Assembly (NCBI GenBank): GCA_020622165.1
Contig: JACNMN010000016.1
Coordinates: 1 to 62,556, forward strand
Length of the DNA: 62,556 nucleotides
Source of the DNA: Boseongicola sp. H5
GTDB taxonomy: Bacteria; Pseudomonadota; Alphaproteobacteria; Rhodobacterales; Rhodobacteraceae
Reading direction: 5' to 3'
Part shown: piece after piece, positions 53,477-60,809 of the stretch
Layout: each line of letters begins with the position of its first letter
How positions within the stretch are numbered: the stretch's first letter is position 1
Position numbers and translations under genes: made by a program
Notes under the pieces: generated by a model
Told to the model about the DNA's origin: nothing
The model's input: the letters and a program-made list of their open reading frames with translations, nothing else
Databases searched by the model: none

Positions 53477-53937
53477 GCCGCGAGCGCCCGTCTTTTGAGC
53501 CAGGCCTCATGCCGAAGAGGCATGTAGCGGCGCGGCTCGAGATTGCAGGTGAGGCGATTGTGGACGTGGCGCCAGTGATCCGGACAGACGTCCTCCGGCG
53601 CGATCTTTTCGGCCTCGATCTGGTCGATTGCGACCAGCACCGCCTCGACCTTGGACCAGCCGGACAGCCGCAGGAGAGACGTTCCGCCGGGCCTCACGAA
53701 CGGCACCGTCGAATAGCGCTCGCCCGGGAAGGCGGCCTGAAGGATGTCGATCCGACTCTCGACTGTGCCGTAGTCATTCGCGGCCCAGCGGATGAAGGCG
53801 AATACGCTACCGGGATCGACGCCAACGACGCGAACCGAACGGCTTCTAATCGTCTCTTGAACGATCCGGCCGAAGCGCAGCCAGCGTTCGATGCGACCTT
53901 CGATCCATGTGAGTACGATGGTCGTGCGCCCGCTCAT
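53473..53937 (-). CDS. DUF2840-family protein
   Basis: This 154-residue soluble protein (WIEGRIERWLRFGRIVQETI, FAFIRWAANDYGTVESRI, LEPRRYMPLRHEAWLKRRA) matches the DUF2840 family found between the excisionase and traF in alphaproteobacterial ICEs. The function is unknown. It is coupled to its neighbours on both sides by ATGA overlaps, so it is made in fixed proportion with RdfS and TraF. Confidence 0.82.
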   Translation of the reverse strand: MSGRTTIVLTWIEGRIERWLRFGRIVQETIRSRSVRVVGVDPGSVFAFIRWAANDYGTVESRIDILQAAFPGERYSTVPFVRPGGTSLLRLSGWSKVEAVLVAIDQIEAEKIAPEDVCPDHWRHVHNRLTCNLEPRRYMPLRHEAWLKRRALAA

Positions 53938-54218
53938 GAGCGCTTCTCGCCGCTATAGGCCGGTGAGATCGCGGCATGGCGTTTGGCCGGAAGGACAGTG
54001 TCGCCCGTGTCGTCCGAGGTCGAGCGTTTCTCACCGCGGCTGACCCAGGCTTGCAGATCTTCGACCGCGTAAACGACACGGCCGCCGATCTTGGAATACT
54101 TCGGGCCGGTTCCGTAGGTGCGGTGTTTCTCAAGCGTGCGGCCGGAAAGGCCGAGAAGACGGGCGGCTTCAGGGGTTCTCAGATAGCGCGGCGGAAGGCC
54201 GGCATTGGGATCGGGCAT
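53934..54218 (-). CDS. rdfS: RdfS-like excisionase (winged-helix HTH)
   Basis: The 94-residue protein begins PPRYLRTPEAARLLGLSGRT and continues LEKHRTYGTGPKYSKIGGRV, the AlpA/MerR-like winged helix of recombination directionality factors. In the ICEMlSymR7A family the gene in this position, ahead of DUF2840 and traF, is rdfS. It bends DNA so that the integrase excises the element, and it is switched on by FseA. The gap 54219-54393 upstream should hold its promoter. No integrase is seen in the window. Confidence 0.75.
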   Translation of the reverse strand: MPDPNAGLPPRYLRTPEAARLLGLSGRTLEKHRTYGTGPKYSKIGGRVVYAVEDLQAWVSRGEKRSTSDDTGDTVLPAKRHAAISPAYSGEKRS

Positions 54219-54393
54219 CGGGGGCTCCTCTGGTCATCGCGGGTCCGTCGCGGGATGCGAGGGACGGCTGATGGCCAGAGAAGCGGAGAAGAGCGCCCAG
54301 GAGGGATGATGAAGATTCTCGCGAGGAATCGTCACCCCTTCGAGAAGGACGAGTGGTGTTCCGATAGGATCTGTTTGGGGGACGGTGAGACAG

Positions 54394-55126
54394 TTACTTT
54401 CGAGGCAAGCGGGCTGCTGATTTCCCGCGCAATAGCTGTCGATAGCCGTCACTGACGAGGGTACGTCCATAAGCGGCGAGACGCGCGACCTGCGCTTTCA
54501 GAGCGCTCGTCTTCCAAGGTTCGGCGGCGACCCGTCGTGCGCCGAAATAGGTCACCGCAATGTCGCGCAGACGCGTCCCCGATTGCCGTGCATCGTTCGT
54601 GCGCAGCGCATGACCGATGCGTTTACGTCGTTGAAGGGTGAACAGAGCGCGTGGGGTTTGACCACGCCAGACACGCCTTAGACGCTCTGCGGTGGCGATT
54701 CTGATGGACCAGTCAAGCGTCAAAGGGAGGATGACGGCGCGGGGGCGGTCCTCGGTCAGGGCGTCGTCCGAAACAACGATCAATCCGGTACGAACGCACG
54801 ACCAGTAGCGACCACGGGCGCCGCGCCTCGTTTCGACGATGACCTGATCAAAAACGGCGTTTTCCGCCTCACCGAGGCTTCTGGCCGTCATCAAGCATGT
54901 CACGGCTGGTGCAATTGAAGGTCTCCAGTAGAGCTTCGCATTGGTCGCCTTGAGCTCTGGATCGACCGGGAAATCGCAACCCCCAAGCGGCCGCCTCGTT
55001 CTCGGTCATGTTTGGAAACCCGGCGCGGTAGTCTGGATTGCGCCTGAGGCATTCCCACGCCAGACCGGAGGCATCGAGTTTTTCGATGTAATCGTAGTCG
55101 GTTTCGTCTCGCCAGTTCGTCGGCAT
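54394..55126 (-). CDS. fseA: FseA-like activator, DUF6499 + DUF2285, joined by +1 frameshift
   Basis: Two overlapping frames make one protein. The first (55126-54869) gives a DUF6499 start (YDYIEKLDASGLAWECLRRN, PDYRAG, AAAWGLRF). The second (to 54394) gives the rest (PVDPELKATNAKLYWRPSIA, then CLMTARSLGEAENAVFD) and a C-terminal DUF2285 helix-turn-helix (RLRDIAVTYFGARRVAAEPW, KTSALKAQVARL). Slipping one base forward at CCC (54970-54968) joins them without a gap into 243 residues. In ICEMlSymR7A the excision activator FseA is made exactly this way from two ORFs. GGAG precedes ATG 55126. A plain frameshift mutation is the alternative. Confidence 0.75.
54967..54973 (-). promoter_or_regulatory. 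+1 ribosomal frameshift site in the fseA-like gene
   Basis: On the minus strand the sequence is TTT-CCC-G, followed by GTC-GAT in the +1 frame. Proline codon CCC followed by G allows the P-site tRNA to re-pair with CCG, a known +1-prone situation. The join gives RF-P-VDPEL, which fits the family alignment. The first frame does not stop until 54871, so unshifted ribosomes make an 85-residue DUF6499 product. Confidence 0.6.
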
Positions 55127-55268
55127 ATCCGCTCTCCAACTGTTACGCGCCGAGCGTCAGACGCTTTGGACTCAGCAATATGCTCGCGTTAAACGGGAAA
55201 GCGTAGGGAGGCGGATGGCATATGGTGATGCACTTAATGCATCACGTGTCTGCACGCTTCTTGCAGCT

Positions 55269-55535
55269 TCAAGTGTTGGTCAGAAGCTCACGGTAGCCTT
55301 GCTCTGCGACCCAATGAGCGCGCACGAGATGGCTGTCATGAACACGTCTCGCACGCTCGGGTTCGTCTTCGACATCGATCCCGAACAGATGGTGCGCGAT
55401 TTCCGAGAGTGCGGCCCCGTCGGCTTCGGCGTCGAGTAGGCGTGCATAGAGCTTGAACTGGGCACGGTCATAGTCGGTCAGGTGGTCGCTCTCGGGAGGC
55501 GCGTCGGCAAACCGCATACTGCTCTTACCGTTCAT
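55269..55535 (-). CDS. qseM: QseM-like antiactivator (small DUF2285 protein)
   Basis: This 88-residue protein consists of one DUF2285-type helix-turn-helix (LYARLLDAEADGAALSEIAH, HLFGIDVEDEP, HDSHLVRAHWVAEQGYRELL). It parallels the C-terminal part of the FseA-like protein. In ICEMlSymR7A, QseM is a small DUF2285 protein that binds and blocks the quorum sensor TraR and FseA. GGGGG lies before ATG 55535. It is divergent from the XRE repressor gene across a perfect-looking operator, again as in that element. Confidence 0.7.
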   Translation of the reverse strand: MNGKSSMRFADAPPESDHLTDYDRAQFKLYARLLDAEADGAALSEIAHHLFGIDVEDEPERARRVHDSHLVRAHWVAEQGYRELLTNT

Positions 55536-55657
55536 TTAGTCCCCCAGCGGGCTGACATGCGCCCGTATGGTTAATGCCTCATCTTAGCGGTTCCGCGCAA
55601 CGGTCCCACAGTTGAAAAGCTGAATCTCCGAGTCGGTTTGTTGATCGGCGTCGTATT

Positions 55658-55696
55658 TATCGCGTATTATAGTACGTCGCACTAAAATACGCGATA
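55658..55696. promoter_or_regulatory. Operator, 16-bp inverted repeat between qseM- and qseC-like genes
   Basis: TATCGCGTATTATAGT (55658-55673) and ACTAAAATACGCGATA (55681-55696) are reverse complements at 15 of 16 positions, with a 7-base spacer ACGTCGC. The site lies 16 bases before the XRE gene and 120 bases before the QseM-like gene. A dimeric or tetrameric XRE repressor binding here could control its own gene and qseM, giving the switch known from ICEMlSymR7A. Confidence 0.7.
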
Positions 55697-55711
55697 GGTC
55701 TTTGTCGTCGG

Positions 55712-55945
55712 ATGGATATCCGGCAGATTTTTGGGAACAATCTCAAGCACTACAGAACCTTAGCTGACATGAGCCAAGCGGCGCTGGCCGTGAAGATGGG
55801 CGTGGATCGTGCCCATGTCAGTTCGATGGAGCGCGGCCAGCAGAACGTCACGATCATCACGCTTTGGCATGCCGCGCTGGCGCTCGATGTACGACCGGAT
55901 CTCTTGTTGAAGGAAAGCGCCACGGAGGGCGCTGAACAGACGTAA
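55712..55945 (+). CDS. qseC: QseC-like XRE-family repressor
   Basis: This 77-residue protein is one XRE helix-turn-helix (MDIRQIFGNNLKHYRTLADM, SQAALAVKMGVDRAHVSSME, RGQQNVTII). It is like the controller proteins of restriction systems and QseC of ICEMlSymR7A, which represses both qseM and itself and so sets whether transfer is on. The ribosome site is weak (TCGTCGG). Its position divergent from the QseM-like gene decides the call; an R-M controller is unlikely because no restriction genes are near. Confidence 0.72.
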   Translation: MDIRQIFGNNLKHYRTLADMSQAALAVKMGVDRAHVSSMERGQQNVTIITLWHAALALDVRPDLLLKESATEGAEQT

Positions 55946-55972
55946 GCCCCGCCCGGTCTCCCGAGCGGGGCT
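55945..55972. terminator. Hairpin between convergent qseC-like and DUF736 genes
   Basis: AGCCCCGC (55945-55952) and GCGGGGCT (55965-55972) form an 8-bp GC-rich stem exactly at the qseC-like stop and 14 bases from the DUF736 stop. It can serve as a two-way transcription barrier, though no T run follows. Confidence 0.5.
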
Positions 55973-55985
55973 GATGTCGCGGGGC

Positions 55986-56321
55986 TCAGTCTCCGTTCTT
56001 GCGGCGCGCCCGGGACCAGATGAGGCTGAAGGTCTCCTCGCCGCCTTCGACGACCGTGTCATCGAAGAGGTTGGCGTAGATCGGCTGGGTGAAGCTCGGA
56101 TCGTCGAGCTTGAGGCTCAGATAGTCGCGGCTCTCGTTCGAGGTCTTGGACCAGGCGGCGCCGATCTCGGCGCGACCGACGAAGACCCGGTGGGAGGGAG
56201 CGTTCTCGCCCGAGGTGCTGTCCTCGGGGACGATGCGGACGTTCTGCGCCTGCACGTTGAGAGTGACGATTTCTCCGACGTATTCGTTGCCGGTCTTCTT
56301 GAAGGTTCCGATGGTGGCCAT
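55986..56321 (-). CDS. DUF736-family protein
   Basis: This 111-residue protein opens MATIGTFKKTGNEYVGEIVT and has the internal stretch LSLKLDDPSFTQPIYANLFD, matching the DUF736 family. These small beta-rich proteins are almost always found on conjugative elements of Proteobacteria near transfer or maintenance genes. The function is unknown. It is transcribed toward the qseC-like gene. The upstream 857 bases carry a large hairpin. Confidence 0.85.
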   Translation of the reverse strand: MATIGTFKKTGNEYVGEIVTLNVQAQNVRIVPEDSTSGENAPSHRVFVGRAEIGAAWSKTSNESRDYLSLKLDDPSFTQPIYANLFDDTVVEGGEETFSLIWSRARRKNGD

Positions 56322-56432
56322 ATCGTTTCTCCTATTGGCTTTCGATCCCGCGCCCGTCGCGGTCTCGATGGCGATCGGCAGGACCGGGACGATCCGCCGA
56401 CGCAGCCCTTGGCCCGCAGCGCATGCGGAGGA

Positions 56433-56517
56433 CGCCGGGGGCGGACTTTCTTGGACCCGTCAGGGTCGTCCCGCGAGGAATGGGCGAAGCCCGGGGGAAG
56501 AAAGTCCGCCCCCGGCG
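56433..56517. repeat. 20-bp perfect inverted repeat
   Basis: CGCCGGGGGCGGACTTTCTT (56433-56452) is the exact reverse complement of 56498-56517, separated by 45 bases. It lies in the long gap between DUF736 and the TetR gene. On either strand it could form a strong RNA or DNA hairpin, and the minus-strand transcript would meet it in the 5' leader of DUF736. It may be a regulatory leader, a small RNA or a recombination/transfer structure. Confidence 0.6.
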
Positions 56518-56559
56518 TTGCGGCTGAGGCGGTCGAGGCGTCAGCCGATCCCGGTCAGA

Positions 56560-56790
56560 TCAGCCCAATGAGAGGCCGTGACGGACGCGGGTGACGAGGG
56601 CATGGGATGAGAAATGACCACCACCCTCGGACCGGGCAATCCACTGGCAACGTCCATCGGAGAAAGACAGGCTCCAGCGTGCAGAACGGCGCAGAGCGGG
56701 GTTGTCGCCGGACACTTCCAGCGACGCGAGAATGCTCCGTCTCGCTGAGTCTGGGCGGTGTTCGATATGTGCTTTGCTAGGTTCAGGCAC
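56560..56790 (-). CDS. Possible small protein, 76 residues, unknown
   Basis: The minus-strand frame MPEPSKAHIEHRPDSARRSI... has a protein-like middle (LEVSGDNPALRRSARWSLSF, SDGRCQWIARSEGG) but no family that I recognise. It lies in the 857-base gap 56322-57178, which otherwise shows only the 20-bp inverted repeat and a GC-rich stretch. It may be a degraded element gene. Confidence 0.3.
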   Translation of the reverse strand: MPEPSKAHIEHRPDSARRSILASLEVSGDNPALRRSARWSLSFSDGRCQWIARSEGGGHFSSHALVTRVRHGLSLG

Positions 56791-57178
56791 TCGAACGGGA
56801 TCGGACCCGCCATGCCGAAAGCTCGAATTCGAGCTTCAGCCTGCCTCGCCTAATACCGTAAAGCTGCATGGTCGCAGGCGGGGAGGTTTCAGCGTTCATT
56901 TGCGAACGGGGACGCCTGCGCGGCGTCTGCGTGCTGCATCCCATCCTCGCCAATGGGACCAGCGAGGCTTGCGATCCGCGCTTGTGGGTCAAGTGAAGGG
57001 CAGTAGCGAGCCCCGATTCACAGATGCTGCGTTTTGATCGAATGTCGGTATATTTGGCCCATTGCCGCCTTCATTAGTTTCGAAGAACAGATCATTGCCA
57101 GGTCAACGATCCGACAGATTGGGTTATGATCGTCAGTCGCAGAGAACCTCAATTGCAGCGTGTCTTAGACGACCAAGA

Positions 57179-57808
57179 TCACGTGCGCTCCTTCGTGGCT
57201 TTCAAGTAAGCGCACATCATGTCCTGAAGTTGTTCTGCAAGTCGTTCCGGCTCGGCCAATGCACCATCATCTTCAATGACCCATCGATGAACGGCGGCAT
57301 CGGCAACGTCAAAGAGCAATTGGGCGGCGATACGGTTCTGACCGATATGGTGCTTTAAGGCATCCGCGATACCTTTGATTACTGTATCGCGCAACTCATC
57401 GACCCGCCCTCGGATAATCGATGAGATCGGCACTTCAGATGATAGGACGCGATGCAGTTGGGGGTCATCTTTGTGTAATTCTACAATGCCGTTAACGAGG
57501 ACTCTCACGATGACAGCAGGTTCAGCCGTTGGGACCAACGAAGTGGATGCGGCAGACATAAGCGCCTCACCCTTCGAAAGATGGTCATCCGCGATCGCAT
57601 CGACGAGGGCCTGCTTGTTCGGGAAGTATTCGTAGAGCGAGCCGATTGACACGCCGGCGCGTTGCGCGACCACGTTCGTGTTGAATCCATCCCAACCTTC
57701 CTTGGCAAGAATCTGAGCTGCCGCTTCCAGAATGGCGGCGACAGTCGCTTTCGAGCGGCTTTGTTTTGGTTTGCGAACAATGGTTTGACGCCGTTTCACC
57801 GCTGCCAT
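57179..57808 (-). CDS. TetR-family transcriptional regulator
   Basis: The protein has 209 residues with an N-terminal TetR helix-turn-helix (TVAAILEAAAQILAKEGWDG, FNTNVVAQRAGVSIGSLYEY) and a helical ligand domain. ATG 57808 (MAAVKRRQTIVRKPKQSRSK) gives the standard start. It is divergent from the alpha/beta hydrolase gene by 77 bases, so it most likely represses that gene and itself. The repeat AACCCGAG occurs twice in the gap. The pair looks like cargo placed inside the element backbone. Confidence 0.9.
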   Translation of the reverse strand: MAAVKRRQTIVRKPKQSRSKATVAAILEAAAQILAKEGWDGFNTNVVAQRAGVSIGSLYEYFPNKQALVDAIADDHLSKGEALMSAASTSLVPTAEPAVIVRVLVNGIVELHKDDPQLHRVLSSEVPISSIIRGRVDELRDTVIKGIADALKHHIGQNRIAAQLLFDVADAAVHRWVIEDDGALAEPERLAEQLQDMMCAYLKATKERT

Positions 57809-57885
57809 GCACCGACCTCCGAACCCGAGTAGAAAACCCGAGCAAATATTCAATATCATGGGTATCAACGAAAGGAACCCTGATA

Positions 57886-58842
57886 ATGAACATCTACGAA
57901 GGCTCTCCATCATGGTCGCGATATCGCGATATCCTTACCAGTCGCTTCGATATTCATTTCGAACGTGAGCCTATTGAAACTTGGCGTTCGATCCGCGGTC
58001 ACGAAATTCATATTGACGAGTGGTGGCCGGAAGGCTCAGAGAACGGCACGCTGATCCTTGTGCATGGCGCGGGCGGAAATGGGCGCGTTCTTTCACCCTT
58101 CGGAGCATTCGCAGCAAAACTGGGTTGGCGTGTGATCGCACCTGATCTGCCCGGATATGGTCTGACAAAAACAGCAAAGAGCTTTCGCTGGGATTACGAA
58201 GAGTGGCCGGCAGTTGTCGCGGAATTGGCCGATGCGTGTGCAGGCCCTGTGGTTCTCATGGGCCTCTCTTTGGGCGGAATGACAGCGGTGTTCGCGGCAG
58301 AATCATCGCACAACGTGTCTGGCGTCGTCGCCACAACACTTCTGGATATGGGCGACCCCGGTATCTTCATTCGTGCCGCTCGCTGGCCTTGGTTGGGCCT
58401 TGCGACACTCGCAGGCTTCCGCTTGATGCCATGGATTGTCGACCGTTTGGCAATGCCACTCTGGCTTATTGCGCCGATGAGCAAGATGACTGGTGATGCT
58501 GCGATGCGCAACTACTTCTCGACCGACATACTGCTTGGACAACTTCGTGTACCATCACGGTTTTTCCGCACAATCCACGCCCGAAAGGCGGCGACGATAC
58601 ACCTGCATTGCCCATTGCTCCTCCTTCATCCCGGTGCCGACGTCTGGACCCCAACGGCTCTGAGCAAACCGGCTTTTGGTCGTGTGGACGGCGATAAGCG
58701 GCTGCGCGAATTGACCAACGGCTCGCACCTGCCTCTGGAACAACCAGCGTTTAAGGAGCTGCAAGACGAAGTGGGAGCCTTTCTTGCTACTGTATCCAAG
58801 ACAGCGGTTGAGTTTTCGTCTGATGATGTCGCAGCGGAATAA
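57886..58842 (+). CDS. Alpha/beta hydrolase
   Basis: This 318-residue alpha/beta-hydrolase-fold enzyme has the oxyanion-hole motif VHGAGGNGR, the nucleophile elbow GLSLGG (Ser ~131), an acid in LHPGADVWTP and the terminal His in NGSHLPLE. There is no signal peptide. The substrate is unknown; esters or lactones are likely. ATG 57886 has AAAGGA upstream. It is the probable target of the divergent TetR. Confidence 0.88.
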   Translation: MNIYEGSPSWSRYRDILTSRFDIHFEREPIETWRSIRGHEIHIDEWWPEGSENGTLILVHGAGGNGRVLSPFGAFAAKLGWRVIAPDLPGYGLTKTAKSFRWDYEEWPAVVAELADACAGPVVLMGLSLGGMTAVFAAESSHNVSGVVATTLLDMGDPGIFIRAARWPWLGLATLAGFRLMPWIVDRLAMPLWLIAPMSKMTGDAAMRNYFSTDILLGQLRVPSRFFRTIHARKAATIHLHCPLLLLHPGADVWTPTALSKPAFGRVDGDKRLRELTNGSHLPLEQPAFKELQDEVGAFLATVSKTAVEFSSDDVAAE

Positions 58843-58937
58843 TGAAAAGCTATGGCAGCTTTGGCTCATATAGCGATGTGGCTGGTCGCACAAAGCTGCC
58901 ATCTGGAGCGGAAACCCAAAAGTCCGTTTTGTCCCGC

Positions 58938-59408
58938 CTACCGGTCGTTCGCGAAAGGGCTCGCCTGCATCGTCTCTGTCTTCTGCACATCATCCTGACC
59001 TATCGGACCGGCGAGGCTTGCGATCTGCACCCAGGCGGTGCCAGCGGTGACGATCCCGCCGATGATCGCGAAGGCCAGTGTCCAGCCTTCGGAAGCGCCG
59101 CCGATCTGCGACAGGCCCTCGATCGCAGAGAACCCGGCGACTCCGGCAGGCGCGGCGAAGAGCGCGCCGATGGCCAGACGGATCGGGACAGACTGAACCT
59201 TGGCAAAGACTATCTGGCCAATGAGATAGGTGAAGACGGCAGCAAACATACCAGCCACCAATGCCGCGATCACGCCCGCTTCGGTGTCGTAGACATACAT
59301 GCCGACGCTTACGCCGACGAAGGCGGGCAGCGCGTAAACGGCCAATGCGAATAGCACCCAGACGAGGAAGCCGAGGCCGATAACACTTAGAAATGCGGAA
59401 ACGAACAT
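58938..59408 (-). CDS. Multipass membrane protein, unknown
   Basis: The protein has 156 residues and about four to five hydrophobic helices (FLSVIGLGFLVWVLFALAVY, VIAALVAGMFAAVFTYLIGQ, AIIGGIVTAGTAWVQIASLA) with a short polar C-terminus. I recognise no family. It stands between the cargo pair and DUF2493 on the backbone strand, so it is probably an element gene of the inner membrane. Confidence 0.7.
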   Translation of the reverse strand: MFVSAFLSVIGLGFLVWVLFALAVYALPAFVGVSVGMYVYDTEAGVIAALVAGMFAAVFTYLIGQIVFAKVQSVPIRLAIGALFAAPAGVAGFSAIEGLSQIGGASEGWTLAFAIIGGIVTAGTAWVQIASLAGPIGQDDVQKTETMQASPFANDR

Positions 59409-59532
59409 GGGCGGCCTGCTTTCAAGGATCGCGCCTCCACCACCGCCACGGCACTAATAAAGTATAACATATCCGCGGTGTTCACGGAATATTCCCGCTG
59501 AGCGCAACGCGATGCGATCTGCGCATCACGGG

Positions 59533-60459
59533 TCACGACGACCCGCCTTTCCCTGGGCGGAAATCGTAGAGCGGGATGCCGAGCACCTTGGCTTTGTCGG
59601 CGAGATTGTCGGTGATCCCCGAGCCGGGAAACACGATCAGTCCGATTGGTAGGGTTTCCAAAAGCAGATCGTTGCGCTTGAAGGGCGCAGCTTTGCCGTG
59701 ACGGGTCCAGTCCGGCTTGAAGACGATCTGTTGGCATTTGCGATTGTCGGCCCAGCAGGCCGCGATGCGTTCGGCGCCCTTGGGAGAACCGCCATGCAGA
59801 AGCACCATGTCGTCATGCTTGGCGCGTACCTTGTCGAGCGCGGCCCAGATGTCCGTAGTGTCGTTCACGTCCTGCCCGCCGGTGAAGGCGATTTTGGTGC
59901 CTGTCGGAAGCAGCGGTTCGAGCGCGGTCTTGCGCTTGGCGTCGAGATAGTCGCGGCTGTCGATCATCGCGGCAGTCATATGTTTGCGCTTGACGTGGCT
60001 GCCGGTCCGCGGATGCCAGGTTTGGCCGAGATGCGCCTCGAAATGCTCGGCAGCGAGATCGCGCATGCTGTCATAGGCGTTGCGCTGTTCGGTGAGCGTC
60101 AGCCCTTCAGCGATGAGGCGTTCGAGTTCGACCGAGCGGACTTCAGAGCCGTCCTGGCTGCGCTGCGCGCGTCGCTGTGCCTGTTCGTTATCGTCGAGCT
60201 TGCGGTCGATGCGGGTCGCCATGCGGTGGAAGACATTGGTGGTGGACCAGAGCAGGTCTTCGAGATCGGGTTCGAGCCGCGTGTCGCCGAGCGCCACGAC
60301 AAGTGCGTCGAAGACATCGGCGATCGCGCCTTCGACGGTGCCGGCGTCTGGCAATGGCCGCGGATCGGGCTCGTTGGCGAAGGGTCGATGTCCGAAGAGC
60401 TGCAACTCGTCGAGGACGAGCGCTGTGGCGGAGCGGGTTTCGGGCTCGTGCTGGGTCAT
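59533..60459 (-). CDS. DUF2493 (SLOG-like Rossmann) protein
   Basis: The protein has 308 residues. The C-terminal ~120 form a DUF2493/YpsA-like fold that may bind nucleotides: TKIAFTGGQDVNDTTDIWAA, VLLHGGSPKGAERIAACWAD, then LIVFPGSGITDNLADKAKVL. The N-terminal part is helical. Such genes are common on conjugative elements, and the fold suggests binding of a nucleotide-like signal. ATG 60459 is chosen as the family start (MTQHEPETRS); the open frame extends upstream through repeats. Confidence 0.82.
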   Translation of the reverse strand: MTQHEPETRSATALVLDELQLFGHRPFANEPDPRPLPDAGTVEGAIADVFDALVVALGDTRLEPDLEDLLWSTTNVFHRMATRIDRKLDDNEQAQRRAQRSQDGSEVRSVELERLIAEGLTLTEQRNAYDSMRDLAAEHFEAHLGQTWHPRTGSHVKRKHMTAAMIDSRDYLDAKRKTALEPLLPTGTKIAFTGGQDVNDTTDIWAALDKVRAKHDDMVLLHGGSPKGAERIAACWADNRKCQQIVFKPDWTRHGKAAPFKRNDLLLETLPIGLIVFPGSGITDNLADKAKVLGIPLYDFRPGKGGSS

Positions 60460-60540
60460 GGGCGTTGTGCCTCCTTGTCGCTGACCGCGCCTCGCGCGGC
60501 CTTCATGGGCGACGGAAAGCGGGACGTGACCGGGCCTGCA

Positions 60541-60594
60541 CCGACGCAATTCCCCACGAAGTGGTACTTCGTGGGGACCCCGTGGCTGCGTCGG
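60541..60594. repeat. Nested hairpins in the DUF2493-Toprim gap
   Basis: An inner perfect stem CCCCACGAAGT/ACTTCGTGGGG (60552-60562 with 60566-60576, 3-base loop) is enclosed by CCGACGCA/TGCGTCGG (60541-60548 with 60587-60594). A third stem GCCGAGG/CCTCGGC follows at 60650-60668. They occupy the 350-base gap 60460-60809, which shows no convincing gene. A structured leader or small RNA, or a single-strand origin, is possible. Confidence 0.5.
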
Positions 60595-60809
60595 CCGGAG
60601 CGTCAGCGGAGGATGGCGGAGGCGACGCCGTTTTGGATCGCGATGCAAAGCCGAGGCTTGCCCTCGGCGGCGGAAAACGATGTCGCCGAAGCCATTGCCG
60701 GACCGGGCGGGTTCCGCTCCGGCTCGCCCCTCTCGGGAAGGCCGTCGGGCGTGGCTCTACGGCGTGAGGTTCATTCCACCTGTCCAGCGGACGAGACCGG
60801 TTCTGCACA

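Noticed and set aside
55712-55945. Restriction-modification controller protein
   Set aside because: The XRE fold would allow it, but no methylase or endonuclease gene is near, and the divergent DUF2285 gene fits the QseC role better.
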